A stretch of 64,000 nucleotides of DNA, taken from Verrucomicrobiota bacterium. GTDB taxonomy: Bacteria; Verrucomicrobiota; Verrucomicrobiia; Verrucomicrobiales; Akkermansiaceae. Position numbers and translations under genes: made by a program. The DNA lies in contig JAFLEH010000033.1 in assembly GCA_017301995.1 (NCBI GenBank), forward strand, positions 22,557 to 86,556, in the 5' to 3' direction. The notes beneath the pieces were generated by a model. The model was not told where the DNA came from. It did not search any database and saw nothing but the letters and a program-made list of their open reading frames with translations. Below are positions 28,462 through 37,491 of this stretch, piece by piece; within the stretch, counting starts at the first letter, position 1; each line of letters opens with the position of its first letter.

Positions 28462-29597
28462 CGGACCTGACCGTTGACCAGGGTCTTCCAGACCCCGAAG
28501 TCGGAATCAAGAAGCACAATGTCGGCGAAGTAGCCGGGCTCCAGTTTGCCCAGGTCCTCCAGTCCGAGCGAGCGGGCCTGGTTCCACGAGGTGGCCTTGA
28601 CGATCTGATGGAGCGGCAGCGGGATGAGGCCGGCGATGTTTCTGACTCCCTCGTTGAAGAGCAAGGCGGAACCGGCCAGCGCGCCGCCTTCCTTGAGCCG
28701 CGCCGCGCCATCGCGCACCACCACCGCCAGACCGCCCAGCGAGGTCTCGCCATTTCCGATCCATGAGGCGGCCATCGAGTCGGTGATCATCATCAGGCGC
28801 TCGATCGGCACCACTTTGAACACCACGCGCAACATGTCCGGACATAAATGGATCGTATCACAAATGAGTTCGATCATGATATCATTATCCAACAATCCGG
28901 TGCCGACCACGCCGATCTCCCGGTGGTGCAGCGGGGTCATGGCGTTTCCGAAATGGGTGAGATGGGTCAGCCCCGCCGCCTTGGCCGCCATGATCTGGGC
29001 GGACGTGGATGAGGTGTGCGCGGCGGAACTGGTAATGCCCAGCGCCTTGGCTCCGCGGATGACTTCCAGCGCGCCATCGACATCAGGCGCGATCGAAACG
29101 ATCAGCGCCGGGGCGATGTCATGGATCGCCTTGAGTTCGGCCAGATTCGGCGGCCGCACGAACTGCGGGTTTTGCGCGCCGGCGTTTTTCACGTTGATGA
29201 ACGGCCCTTCCACATGAAGGCCGGGGGTTTTGCAGAATTCCTGATTGGCGAAATACTTCGCGCACTCGGCGGCGACCTGCTCAAGGCGGTCCTGCGGCTG
29301 GGTGAGCGTGGTTGGCAGCCAGGTGGTCACACCTTCCTGCAGCTTGCGGCGCGCGATGTGGCGGATCGCTTCCACGGAGGCATCGCAAACGTCGTGGTGG
29401 TCGGCTCCATGCGCGTGGATGTCGATGAATCCGGGCATCGCCATGCGGCCTTCGGCATCGATGGTGGCGTCGGCGTCGGGAAGGGCTCCGCCGGGACGGA
29501 TCACCGCGGCGATGCGGTCGTTTTCGAGTAGCAGTGCGCCTCCGTCGATTTCGACATCCGGGGATACAATTCGGGCATTCGTGATCAGTGTTTTCAT
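28458..29597 (-). CDS. nagA: N-acetylglucosamine-6-phosphate deacetylase
   Basis: 379 aa, start at 29597 (MKTLITNARIVSP). Amidohydrolase that converts GlcNAc-6-P to GlcN-6-P and acetate in amino-sugar catabolism or cell-wall recycling; cytosolic. Motifs: PGFIDIHAHGADHHD, the metal glutamate in LHVEGPFIN, SSAAHTSSTS, THFGNAMTPLHHRE, and the catalytic Asp in MITDSMAASW. The first ~40 residues of the longer frame were dropped. The stop codon overlaps the histidine kinase stop. No nagB neighbour is seen. Confidence 0.9.
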   Translation of the reverse strand: MKTLITNARIVSPDVEIDGGALLLENDRIAAVIRPGGALPDADATIDAEGRMAMPGFIDIHAHGADHHDVCDASVEAIRHIARRKLQEGVTTWLPTTLTQPQDRLEQVAAECAKYFANQEFCKTPGLHVEGPFINVKNAGAQNPQFVRPPNLAELKAIHDIAPALIVSIAPDVDGALEVIRGAKALGITSSAAHTSSTSAQIMAAKAAGLTHLTHFGNAMTPLHHREIGVVGTGLLDNDIMIELICDTIHLCPDMLRVVFKVVPIERLMMITDSMAASWIGNGETSLGGLAVVVRDGAARLKEGGALAGSALLFNEGVRNIAGLIPLPLHQIVKATSWNQARSLGLEDLGKLEPGYFADIVLLDSDFGVWKTLVNGQVR

Positions 29598-29840
29598 AGG
29601 CTTGGTAACAAAAAGAACGCCCGCCTTTTGCCTCGGTACAGAGCCGCTGACAAGCAACTTTTGCCAAGATTTTGAGCTATTGCGGCGAATGCCCGCCAAA
29701 ATGCCCGATCGCTGCATTTTTTTCTCGACCTTCCGGAATACAAATTGATACTAAAGTTTAACCGAAACGGAGTTTCAACCAATCCTGCGGGAGTGAATCG
29801 GCTTCATTTCGGTTCGTTCAACCCACACCCACCCCAACTC

Positions 29841-32138
29841 ATGAAACGCCACAACCCCGCGCCTGTCAGCCGGCCAACCGGAACGCTGGGCGCATCCGTT
29901 TTTCGGCCAAATATCAGGGCCGGACTCGCCTTGCTCGCGTGTGTGATTCCCGCCAGCGTCTTGGCCGATCCGGTCAATCTCATCCGCAACGGTGATTTTT
30001 CCGCAGGCATGAGCCACTGGGTGAAGCCTGCGGAATTCGGCGTGGCGGATCCCGTGCAGAACGGTGCCCTTTTGATTTACAAACCGGTAACGACGTTCAC
30101 CGGGCCCGTGGTTTCGCAAAGCATCCACGCCACGGGCATCGCGAATGTTCCGGTCACCGTGTCGGCAAGACTCAAGCGGCTCTCGACTCCCGTTGGCTCG
30201 TCCGTCAGGATCTGTCTCGAATTCGTCCGCGCGGGCGGAGCGCACGAGACCGTGCCGGTGATCCAACCACAGAATTCGGAACTCGAAACGCCAGGTGTTT
30301 TTTTCCAGCTATCTTCCTCTTTCACGTTCCCGGCGGACGCGACAAAGCTCATCCGGGCCACTGTGGAAATCACCGGCGGCGGATTCGTCAATTTTGAAGC
30401 CGATGATCTGGCGGTGACCGGCGAGGTGACTCCCGGCCCGGTGCCGGAGATCACCTCGGTATCACCCGCTTCAGTTGCCTATGATCAGCCGGTGACCGTT
30501 GGCGGGATCCACCTCGGCACCTCGCCCGGCACGCTAACGATCAACGGCAGTTCCGCCGACCTCACGGTGGATTCCTGGTCCGATTCCCAGGTGGTATTCC
30601 GGTTGGCCCACCCACACCAAGGGGGCAAACTCGTTCTGACCAGCCAGGATGTCTCGGCCAACCAGATTCCGGAAATCCGGATCAGTTCCGCCCGGTATCA
30701 GCTAAGCAACCCGACGCCCTCCGTGATCGCGATCCCCGGACAAACGGTTGAGATCGGTGTCAGGCTTGCGTTCTTCAATGGATACACCACCGCAACGGGA
30801 ATCCAACTGGCGCTTCAGGGCGCGGGAGGCACTGCCGCATTCGCTCCGAATCCGGTGAGCCACCAGGGCGGATCCCGCCTGACCTTCAACACCGCCGGGC
30901 TCTCTCCGGGCGTCCACTCCTACACGATCATCCCGACCGATCAGGGCGAGCCCGGCAACCAAGCGCCGTTCTCGGTGGATCTCCGGGTCCCGGAAACCCT
31001 CGACTTCTTCGTGGTGGATTCGGTGTTAGGCAATATTCCGGTTACCGGAACGCTGTCCATTGAAAGCCATTCGCCGGTGCGGACCGATTATACGCTTTCC
31101 GACAACAACTCGGCGGATATCACGTCAGCGTCACCTCTGGATTGGACTTCCTCGAACCCAGCGGTGCTTCTCGTACTGCCACCACCCAACACGGCGGTGG
31201 GGCCGAGCCTCATTCCGCTGGCCACCGGGACCTGCACCCTGACGGCCACCGCTCCCAACGGGTTTTCACGGTCGATCCCGGTATCGGTGGACCTGGAAAC
31301 GGCGCATTCCGGAATCGAACAGATCGGGTTCACGTTTCCACAGATGGACAACTCGGGCGAGGGAGACTACAATCTTTTCACCGCGGTTGCGGCGGATGGG
31401 GAATCGATCAACTCCATCGACCTGATCGGATTCGAGGCGGTGAATTTTTCGTATCAATTCGGCTCCACGGGATCCATGGAGTTCCAGACACCTGCGGGAC
31501 TTGCCCCAGGATTCTATGAGTTTTCCGCGAAAACGGAGTCCGGTTCCACCCGCTCCGCGTTGCTTGAGGTGACCAACGCATCCGGCACAGGAATGCTGTC
31601 CGGCAGCGTCTCCCAACCCTATCTCGCCCTCAAGGCAGGCGTGCTTGAGTTCTACGATGCGGCGACCAACGCGCTTGTTTTCACCCGCGATATCGCGACT
31701 TACGGAGACTTCCAGCTAGGTGCCATTCCTCCTGGCAGCTATCGGATACGATTCGTTCCGGATCAGGAAAGCGTTCCCGTCCCGCTGGATTCGCCGTGGT
31801 TTGCCAATGGCACCTCCATTGAAAACGCGCAAACGGTGACGGTTGCGGCGGACCAGACCACCTCGGGAGTCCATTTCTTCGTGTTCGAAGCCCAGCAGAC
31901 CCACGCGGAGATCGTCATTCCCCAACTGATCGATCCGGTCCGCAATGGCAACACGTTTTCCTTCGGCTTCGATTCCCTGCCGGGACTTCGCTACACCGCC
32001 GAGTATTCCGAAACCCTCGACTCCGAAGACTGGCATCCGTTCGCCATTATTCTCGGCGACGGCAATCCGAAGACGGTCACCGACACCAATGCACCCGGAA
32101 CCTCGCGGTTCTACCGCCTATCGGTTTCCGCCGAATGA
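29841..32138 (+). CDS. Secreted multidomain protein with carbohydrate-binding-like and IPT/TIG-like domains
   Basis: 765 aa. A 45-residue N-terminus contains a signal sequence ending near ACVIPASVLADP. Residues ~48-200 resemble a CBM_4_9-type jelly roll (NLIRNGDFSAGMSHW). Residues ~200-285 form an IPT/TIG Ig-like domain (ITSVSPASVAYDQPVTVGG). Further Ig-like repeats follow, a prealbumin-like GSV...GSYRI segment is at ~600, and the end has the YTAEYSETLDSEDWHPF...RFYRLSV module that resembles those closing 21705-26783 and 57484-59130. No catalytic domain was recognised. The start at 29841 is preceded by ~240 bases containing palindromic GAAACGGAGTTTC. Confidence 0.7.
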   Translation: MKRHNPAPVSRPTGTLGASVFRPNIRAGLALLACVIPASVLADPVNLIRNGDFSAGMSHWVKPAEFGVADPVQNGALLIYKPVTTFTGPVVSQSIHATGIANVPVTVSARLKRLSTPVGSSVRICLEFVRAGGAHETVPVIQPQNSELETPGVFFQLSSSFTFPADATKLIRATVEITGGGFVNFEADDLAVTGEVTPGPVPEITSVSPASVAYDQPVTVGGIHLGTSPGTLTINGSSADLTVDSWSDSQVVFRLAHPHQGGKLVLTSQDVSANQIPEIRISSARYQLSNPTPSVIAIPGQTVEIGVRLAFFNGYTTATGIQLALQGAGGTAAFAPNPVSHQGGSRLTFNTAGLSPGVHSYTIIPTDQGEPGNQAPFSVDLRVPETLDFFVVDSVLGNIPVTGTLSIESHSPVRTDYTLSDNNSADITSASPLDWTSSNPAVLLVLPPPNTAVGPSLIPLATGTCTLTATAPNGFSRSIPVSVDLETAHSGIEQIGFTFPQMDNSGEGDYNLFTAVAADGESINSIDLIGFEAVNFSYQFGSTGSMEFQTPAGLAPGFYEFSAKTESGSTRSALLEVTNASGTGMLSGSVSQPYLALKAGVLEFYDAATNALVFTRDIATYGDFQLGAIPPGSYRIRFVPDQESVPVPLDSPWFANGTSIENAQTVTVAADQTTSGVHFFVFEAQQTHAEIVIPQLIDPVRNGNTFSFGFDSLPGLRYTAEYSETLDSEDWHPFAIILGDGNPKTVTDTNAPGTSRFYRLSVSAE

Positions 32139-34292
32139 TCACTGGAATTCGCCGCGCCGTTCCTCGATGAGAACCAGCCAGTTCATCATCGTGATCGGGG
32201 GCAAGTCGGCCGGATGGGTGATGGGCCGCAAGTTCACCACAATCCGGTTGCGGTCCACCGAGAACCCGCTCCCTTTTTTGATGTCCAGCGGACGGGTCGG
32301 ATTCGCGGCGTCCTCGCTGGCGAGCGATCCGATCTGGCCGGAAACATCCACCGCAAGAGGATCAATATCGGCCCCGAACCTTTTTTCGGGCGCGAAGATC
32401 GAACACGGCGGATAATAGGTGCCGGATGGCGTGTAGCCGGATGGCGGGGTGGCCGCGGTTGTGTTGAAATCATCTCCGTAAAACAGCCGGAGATTCGTTA
32501 CCAGCGAGAATCCCTTGGTGTACGCGCGCAAATCGTCGCACTCCAACAGAATCAGGCCGTAATCGAGATCGGTGCACGGAATCGACGGCCTGGTGAGCCG
32601 CACACTCCCCGTCGCGGTGGTGTAATCCACGTTGACCGCGATCGAATTGTTCACCGCGGGGCCGTCCGCCCCGAGTGCCGTCAGAAACGCCGGCATCCGT
32701 TCCGGATAGACCGCCACACAAATCTTGCCCGACTCCATCTGCTTGATCTCGAAGGGGAAACTCGGCCGGAAATAGCCCGCCTTGACCACGCCCACCAGCG
32801 GGTCTCCGAAACGGGCGTTGTTGAACGTAACCGACCCGCTCACACCAGTCTGATAGGCATAGGTTCCATTCTTGCCGTAGGCCACGTCCACCACGGTCGT
32901 GCCAAAGTTGTAGGATTGGTTCTCGTTGCAAGCGAACAGATAGCCGGCGGGCAGGCCGGTTCCGGCTCCGGCCGTGAGCGAAATGTCCAGATTCTGGCGG
33001 ACTCCGGATTTCAGATAGGAAAACCGCAGCTTCGTCGGCGTTTTGTTGGTGGTGCTGACGGCATCGGTGATATCCAGCCGCATGGCACTCTGGAGCGCGC
33101 CGACCGAATAGTTGTTCCAGGTTGTGGAGGACAGGGTGTTCGATTCCGTGGAATGGCTGAGCCGGTCGAGGAAATCGGCGCCACGGTTGATGGCGACGAA
33201 GGCCGCGCGACCGCTCTCGGACGGCATCGAGACCGGGAAAAAGTAGTCCCCCTGGGTCAGTTGGTATTGCTCCCGCAGGCCGGGTGCCATCGGGTCGCCG
33301 GTGAACCCAAGGCCGCCCACCCGTGTGCCGCCGGATAGGGAGGCGCCGCGCCTCGTGGCCAGGGCCGGCAGCGCGGTATCGCCTTCCACCATGGCCTTGC
33401 CCACGAACACTCCGCCTTCGATGGTGGTGTGCTGCCATTCGCCGCCGGTCTCGTGCTCGCCGAGCGCCATGAACGACGACGCGGAAATCGCAAGCTGCGA
33501 GGGGATCTCGTAGATCGAAAGCACGAAGTTCCGTTTGGAGGTCACCGCCAAGGTCGTGGCGGCGTCGTGCTCCGCCAAATCCATGGAGAACGCCCACCAA
33601 TTCCGCTTTGCCACAAACGGTTGCCCGGGGCGCGCGTATCCGAAGTTGATGTTCGGATAGGTAATGACATTGGGATTCGGATAGGTGCCCACCGGCAGCG
33701 CTACCCCGCTTTGGGCCAAAGAGCCATAGACTTTCTTGGCGGAAATGATCGGCCACGTCTTGTCGCGTGTGGATTCCGTGCTATCGGAGTCGCTCAGCGG
33801 CACAGGATAGCCCGTGCCCAGGCTCCGGTTCAGACCAGATGACACATAGCCGGACTCGCCGCCCACAGCCTTGAAAATGTCGCTCACCGTCGCAAGTCCC
33901 GAGTCGCCGACATTGGCCCGGATCACGTTTGCCCCGCCCAAAGTCGTTTTCAGTTCGTTGGAAATCGACTGCCTGGCGTTCGCCAATGCCAGCGCGTCGC
34001 CGAAAATCTCCTGCCAGCGCAAGGGGTTGCTGGCCGTGGCACTCGCGTTCGAACCGTTCTGCATGGCGCGGATCGCGCGGTTCGGCGTCAGAGCCACGAT
34101 CGCCCTCAGCACGGCATCCTCCTTTTCCGCGTAGTCGGTCTGCAACTGGACGCTCGCCTGCACCGCGTGCGAGGACATCGCACGCTTGTAGGAGAACACC
34201 ATCATGAGCAGAAGCGTGGTTCCGATCACGACCACCGTCATCATCGAAACGTAGCCGCGGCGGAAACTAACATTCTTGGTTGTCGTTCTCAT
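32139..34292 (-). CDS. Large PilX-like / Verru_Chthon-A-like pilus-associated protein
   Basis: 717 aa, start MRTTTKNVSFRRGYVSMMTV. A single N-terminal hydrophobic helix after basic residues (GYVSMMTVVVIGTTLLLMMV) resembles a prepilin-type anchor that lacks the usual Glu5. The rest is a long beta-rich exported domain without a known enzyme motif. It is the last and largest gene of a three-gene minus-strand operon; its start overlaps the preceding stop by four bases. In Verrucomicrobia, repeated gene sets of pseudopilins plus one large protein are described as the Verru_Chthon cassette; assignment to that family is an inference from size and arrangement. Confidence 0.6.
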   Translation of the reverse strand: MRTTTKNVSFRRGYVSMMTVVVIGTTLLLMMVFSYKRAMSSHAVQASVQLQTDYAEKEDAVLRAIVALTPNRAIRAMQNGSNASATASNPLRWQEIFGDALALANARQSISNELKTTLGGANVIRANVGDSGLATVSDIFKAVGGESGYVSSGLNRSLGTGYPVPLSDSDSTESTRDKTWPIISAKKVYGSLAQSGVALPVGTYPNPNVITYPNINFGYARPGQPFVAKRNWWAFSMDLAEHDAATTLAVTSKRNFVLSIYEIPSQLAISASSFMALGEHETGGEWQHTTIEGGVFVGKAMVEGDTALPALATRRGASLSGGTRVGGLGFTGDPMAPGLREQYQLTQGDYFFPVSMPSESGRAAFVAINRGADFLDRLSHSTESNTLSSTTWNNYSVGALQSAMRLDITDAVSTTNKTPTKLRFSYLKSGVRQNLDISLTAGAGTGLPAGYLFACNENQSYNFGTTVVDVAYGKNGTYAYQTGVSGSVTFNNARFGDPLVGVVKAGYFRPSFPFEIKQMESGKICVAVYPERMPAFLTALGADGPAVNNSIAVNVDYTTATGSVRLTRPSIPCTDLDYGLILLECDDLRAYTKGFSLVTNLRLFYGDDFNTTAATPPSGYTPSGTYYPPCSIFAPEKRFGADIDPLAVDVSGQIGSLASEDAANPTRPLDIKKGSGFSVDRNRIVVNLRPITHPADLPPITMMNWLVLIEERRGEFQ

Positions 34293-34819
34293 TGTCCCAT
34301 GGTTCCCGAATAAGTGATGACCTCGCCATTGGGGCCGGTGAGAGTCATGCGCAAGATCCCGTTCTCCACCGCGAACGTGATATTCCTCGCCTGCTTGGTG
34401 ACAAACCACTGGGGGGTTCCCAGCGAACCGCTCACCGGCACAAGGTAGTAGTAGAGCGCCTTGCCCGATCCGCGGTCCTCAAAAGAAAGGATCGAGGCCC
34501 GAATCGATCCGTCCGGCAAGCGAAAGTTCATCACCAGCACCGGAGCCCCGCTTGTGGTGGGATTGCTGCCGGACAAGGCGTCGGCCACCGAAGCGTGAAG
34601 CCGGAACCGCTCGGCCTTGCCCACCATCCGGCCCACGTGCATGTTGATCAAGGGCGCCTCCTCAGTCAGGAACGTCTGCGCCCCGAAAATCTTCATGAAC
34701 GAAAGCTGCTGATTCACGAGTGTCAGCGAAATCGCGGCCACGGCGAGCCCGCCGGTGATCGCCAGCGCCAGTTCGAACAGTGTGAACCCGCGGTTCACGC
34801 GCTTTGCCGTAACGTTCAT
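34289..34819 (-). CDS. Pseudopilin
   Basis: 176 aa. Type IV prepilin-like N-terminus: a basic leader then RGFTLFELALAITGGLAVAA, with Gly before Phe as the cleavage position and Glu at +5. The remaining ~140 residues are a globular beta domain ending TLTGPNGEVITYSGTMGQ. The start overlaps the upstream pseudopilin stop by four bases (ATGA), and its own stop overlaps the next start in the same way, so translation is probably coupled. It likely serves as a minor pilin or secretion pseudopilin; the pilus machinery genes are not in the window. Confidence 0.8.
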   Translation of the reverse strand: MNVTAKRVNRGFTLFELALAITGGLAVAAISLTLVNQQLSFMKIFGAQTFLTEEAPLINMHVGRMVGKAERFRLHASVADALSGSNPTTSGAPVLVMNFRLPDGSIRASILSFEDRGSGKALYYYLVPVSGSLGTPQWFVTKQARNITFAVENGILRMTLTGPNGEVITYSGTMGQ

Positions 34820-35307
34820 TGGGATCGGATCACGGTTCGGGATTTGGCGTAGGTCCGCCCACCTATCTGATAGGTAAGGACGCTTTGAACCTTCCACACC
34901 TTGAGACTGGCGGGGTTTGTCAGGACCGTCCCGGAGCCCCCGTCGATCGGATAATTGTTGGAATCCGCCATCCGGGTGCGGGTGACCATTCCCATCACCG
35001 GCACGCCGCCCGGCAGACGGCCCACCTCCACGCTGGTCGCACTCACGTTCGGATAGACCGGCCATGGCGATCCCGAATTCGCCGTCAGGGTGGCGAATGG
35101 AACGCGTTCCGCATATGAACGTTCGTAGGACAGATAGGCGTCGGTGAGCGACTGCTGCAACGCCCACTGGCGGGGAGCGACGATGTTGAGGGAAAGCTGG
35201 AGCATGATCAGCCCCACCACGGTCAGGATCGAGAGTGCGACGGTCATCTCGATCAATGCCATACCCCGGTGCGGTCCGGGCTTGCCCCGGCGGGAAAAAC
35301 AGGCCAA
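34816..35307 (-). CDS. Pseudopilin, first gene of the operon
   Basis: 163 aa from a TTG at 35307, chosen because it supplies a basic leader (FSRRGKPGPHRG) before MALIEMTVALSILTVVGLIM, a prepilin cleavage context with Glu five residues on. An ATG at 35262 inside that motif would remove the leader and is less likely. The globular part (~130 residues) ends AKSRTVIRSQ. The plus-strand gene at 35317 starts ten bases away in the opposite direction, so promoters overlap or the starts are slightly misplaced. Confidence 0.65.
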   Translation of the reverse strand: MACFSRRGKPGPHRGMALIEMTVALSILTVVGLIMLQLSLNIVAPRQWALQQSLTDAYLSYERSYAERVPFATLTANSGSPWPVYPNVSATSVEVGRLPGGVPVMGMVTRTRMADSNNYPIDGGSGTVLTNPASLKVWKVQSVLTYQIGGRTYAKSRTVIRSQ

Positions 35308-35316
35308 CGTTCTGCC

Positions 35317-35913
35317 GTGTCCGGCATCCTCCGCATTTCCACCCTCTGCCTGGCGGCTTTCATGGCCGCCGTGATGCCCGTGGCCGCTCAGAACCTCATC
35401 GAGCCCCCCTTCGGCCTGCGCTGGGGCGATTCTCCGGAAAAGCTGATATCTTGGGCGTCCAGACATTCGCTGGACCTTACCATCAGCCTGCCCGGCGATC
35501 AACCGAAATTGCGGGTTTTGAAAATCGAGCCCCGCAAGGGATTTCTTCCGGAGTCCAAGGCATCCGCGGTGGAAGCCCGGTTCCTCGGCGGCAGGCTGTT
35601 CGAGTTTACGGTCCACTATACCGACCCGGAAGTGTCGGCGGACACCATGCGGACCCGATTCGACGACCTCCGGAAGCAGGTCGCAAATGAGCACGGACCG
35701 CTGCTGCCCAACCAGCAGCAGCAATCGGTCGAGGACCATTTCGTAACTCGTAAGCAATCGTTTCATCGGGAACCGGTTAAAGGATTGTTTCTGCTGCTGG
35801 CTTTCACCGAAGTGGAGGACCAGTTGAGAAAATCCCGGGAGGCTCGTTTTTCTCTGGTTTACCGCAACGACAACCTGAGACGGGAGTTGCAGGAGGAGAA
35901 GAAAGAGCCCTAG
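35317..35913 (+). CDS. Small secreted protein of unknown function
   Basis: 198 aa from a GTG at 35317; the next in-frame Met is at ~35361. Signal sequence LRISTLCLAAFMAAVMPVAA. The mature part begins QNLIEPPFGLRWGDSPEKLI, reminiscent of small periplasmic proteins that start with a FGLxWG motif, and includes a Gln-rich stretch (PNQQQQSV) and a charged C-terminus (REELQ..-type, ending EEKKEP). No enzyme motif. It is divergent from the pseudopilin operon and converges to within two bases of cassette 1. Confidence 0.6.
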   Translation: MSGILRISTLCLAAFMAAVMPVAAQNLIEPPFGLRWGDSPEKLISWASRHSLDLTISLPGDQPKLRVLKIEPRKGFLPESKASAVEARFLGGRLFEFTVHYTDPEVSADTMRTRFDDLRKQVANEHGPLLPNQQQQSVEDHFVTRKQSFHREPVKGLFLLLAFTEVEDQLRKSREARFSLVYRNDNLRRELQEEKKEP

Positions 35914-35914
35914 A

Positions 35915-36946
35915 TCATTCGTAAGTCGTGAAACTCCCGTTGAGACGGAGGGTCAGGTTGACGTCGAAGCTCACGTAGGCCAGACGGTCCAGCCCGAAAG
36001 GCGTGGAGGTTAGCAGTTCCATCGTCCAGCGTCCGTCCGAATCGAAAATGGAATCGTAATCCCGAAGTACCAGCACGCGATCCTGGGGGACGCTGTCCGT
36101 GACCACCACCGACGATCCGGGAACCACGGTTCCCGTGACTCCGAGCTGGGGATCGCCCTTGTAAACCTGCGCGTAGGTCGTCGAGGACGGATAAAGATCG
36201 TTGGCCGTAAGGGTCACTGCGGGCATTTTCAGCCGATAGGTCTGGCCTTGGACGAGTCCCGAGATCGAGCCATCGGCCACCGGCCAGATCTGGATGAACT
36301 TCGAGGCCAACTGGGACTCGGGAGCCTGGTAGTCCTCCAGCGAAAATACCGAGAACCGCTCCTCTCCCCTCACCTTCGCGCGATCGGCTCCAGGTATGGA
36401 AGTGAGCGAGTAGGTCAGCGTGCGGGTGCCATTGCTGGTCAGGGTGGCCTGCGAGTACAAGGTCGCCTGCGTGCGGTCGATATCAATGCCCGTGCCTCCG
36501 GCGCCGTACGCCTGCACATGGCGCAGGAGCTTGACGCTTTTCGACGCTTCGGGATCGGTTTCCCCGCTAAGCAGGCCCGACACATTGATGGTTACGAAGA
36601 ACGGCCGATCCGCGCGGGTGCGGGGAATCAGCGTGTACGGGTCCTCGGAGCGAACAACCACACTGGCGACCGGAACGTAAGTACCGACGTATTTGCTGTC
36701 CAGCAGGTAACTGGTGAGCGGTGAGGATTTCACGGTCCACAATTCGAACCTCGCTCCACCCGGGTCGATCGCCAACGGCGAGAGCGTGCCGCTTCCGGTA
36801 CTGGCCGCCGCCACCGACATGTCCCATTGGACCCCGGACGGAAGCTGCACCTGGCGGATGAAATTGGTGTAGGTGACGGTTTGGGCCGCCAGCCACGCCT
36901 GGCTTGCGAGAAAAACCGCCAACCCGCGGAATAGTATGGCGATCAT
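35915..36946 (-). CDS. Cassette 1, third gene: secreted protein of unknown function (paralogue of 39406-40437)
   Basis: 343 aa. Signal peptide MIAILFRGLAVFLASQAWLA. It shares long conserved blocks with the protein of 39406-40437: FIRQVQ(L/V)PSGVQWDMSV, RFELWTVKSSPLTSYLLDS, PRTRADRPF, GADRAKVRGEERFSVFSLED and QIWPVADGSISG. Beta-rich, no cysteine-rich or catalytic signature that I recognise. The start overlaps the previous gene's stop by four bases. Exported; perhaps a pilus- or outer-membrane-associated structural protein, because pseudopilins lie just downstream. Confidence 0.7.
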   Translation of the reverse strand: MIAILFRGLAVFLASQAWLAAQTVTYTNFIRQVQLPSGVQWDMSVAAASTGSGTLSPLAIDPGGARFELWTVKSSPLTSYLLDSKYVGTYVPVASVVVRSEDPYTLIPRTRADRPFFVTINVSGLLSGETDPEASKSVKLLRHVQAYGAGGTGIDIDRTQATLYSQATLTSNGTRTLTYSLTSIPGADRAKVRGEERFSVFSLEDYQAPESQLASKFIQIWPVADGSISGLVQGQTYRLKMPAVTLTANDLYPSSTTYAQVYKGDPQLGVTGTVVPGSSVVVTDSVPQDRVLVLRDYDSIFDSDGRWTMELLTSTPFGLDRLAYVSFDVNLTLRLNGSFTTYE

Positions 36947-37491
36947 GGTTTTGTTGCGGCTTTGGGTTGCGGTGTCTTCGGCGGGAGCACCGAAATCGGC
37001 CCGCCCTGATAAGTGGCGATCACGAGATTGGCGGATTCGGTGATCCGTTTCCGGGTATCTTCGGCGATAACCTCGTTACCCTCGGCCTGGCTACGGGATA
37101 CCTCCACGGTGGTGATCCATGCACGATTGCGAGTGAAGAAATCCATCCACGGCACCAGCTTGGCGCCCGGCTTGATCTTGCTCCGGTCGCTCATCGACTC
37201 GGGCTGCATGAGAATCGCCCGTTTGGGCACGAGGGTCGCATAGCCTCCGAAGCAAATCACATCGGACTCGGCCAGAATGTCCTTCGGCCGATTGACCACC
37301 GAAGGATCCTCGCCCTTGGCCGGTTCCATGTTTTTCATGGGGTCGTTCTGCGAGACTTTCCGCAGTTTCTGTACCAACTGGTCGTGGGTGGCCGCGTCGC
37401 GCATCTGCGGTTGATCCGCCCGCGCCATCTGGATGCAGCCCAACACGAGAACCGCCGCCGCCATTCCGAATCTTTGCGTTGTCGTTTTCAT
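36943..37491 (-). CDS. Cassette 1, second gene: secreted protein of unknown function (paralogue of 40434-40976)
   Basis: 182 aa, signal sequence MKTTTQRFGMAAAVLVLGCI. Conserved with its paralogue: MRDAATH(D/E)QL, a SD(V/L)(I/L)C(F/H)GG segment, ATLVPKRA, (W)ITTVEV and GGPISVL. The CFGG/CHGG and ATLVPKRA blocks are the strongest conserved features. The C-terminus is Pro/Lys-rich. No family recognised. Four-base overlaps on both sides indicate tight co-translation with the first and third cassette genes. Confidence 0.7.
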   Translation of the reverse strand: MKTTTQRFGMAAAVLVLGCIQMARADQPQMRDAATHDQLVQKLRKVSQNDPMKNMEPAKGEDPSVVNRPKDILAESDVICFGGYATLVPKRAILMQPESMSDRSKIKPGAKLVPWMDFFTRNRAWITTVEVSRSQAEGNEVIAEDTRKRITESANLVIATYQGGPISVLPPKTPQPKAATKP

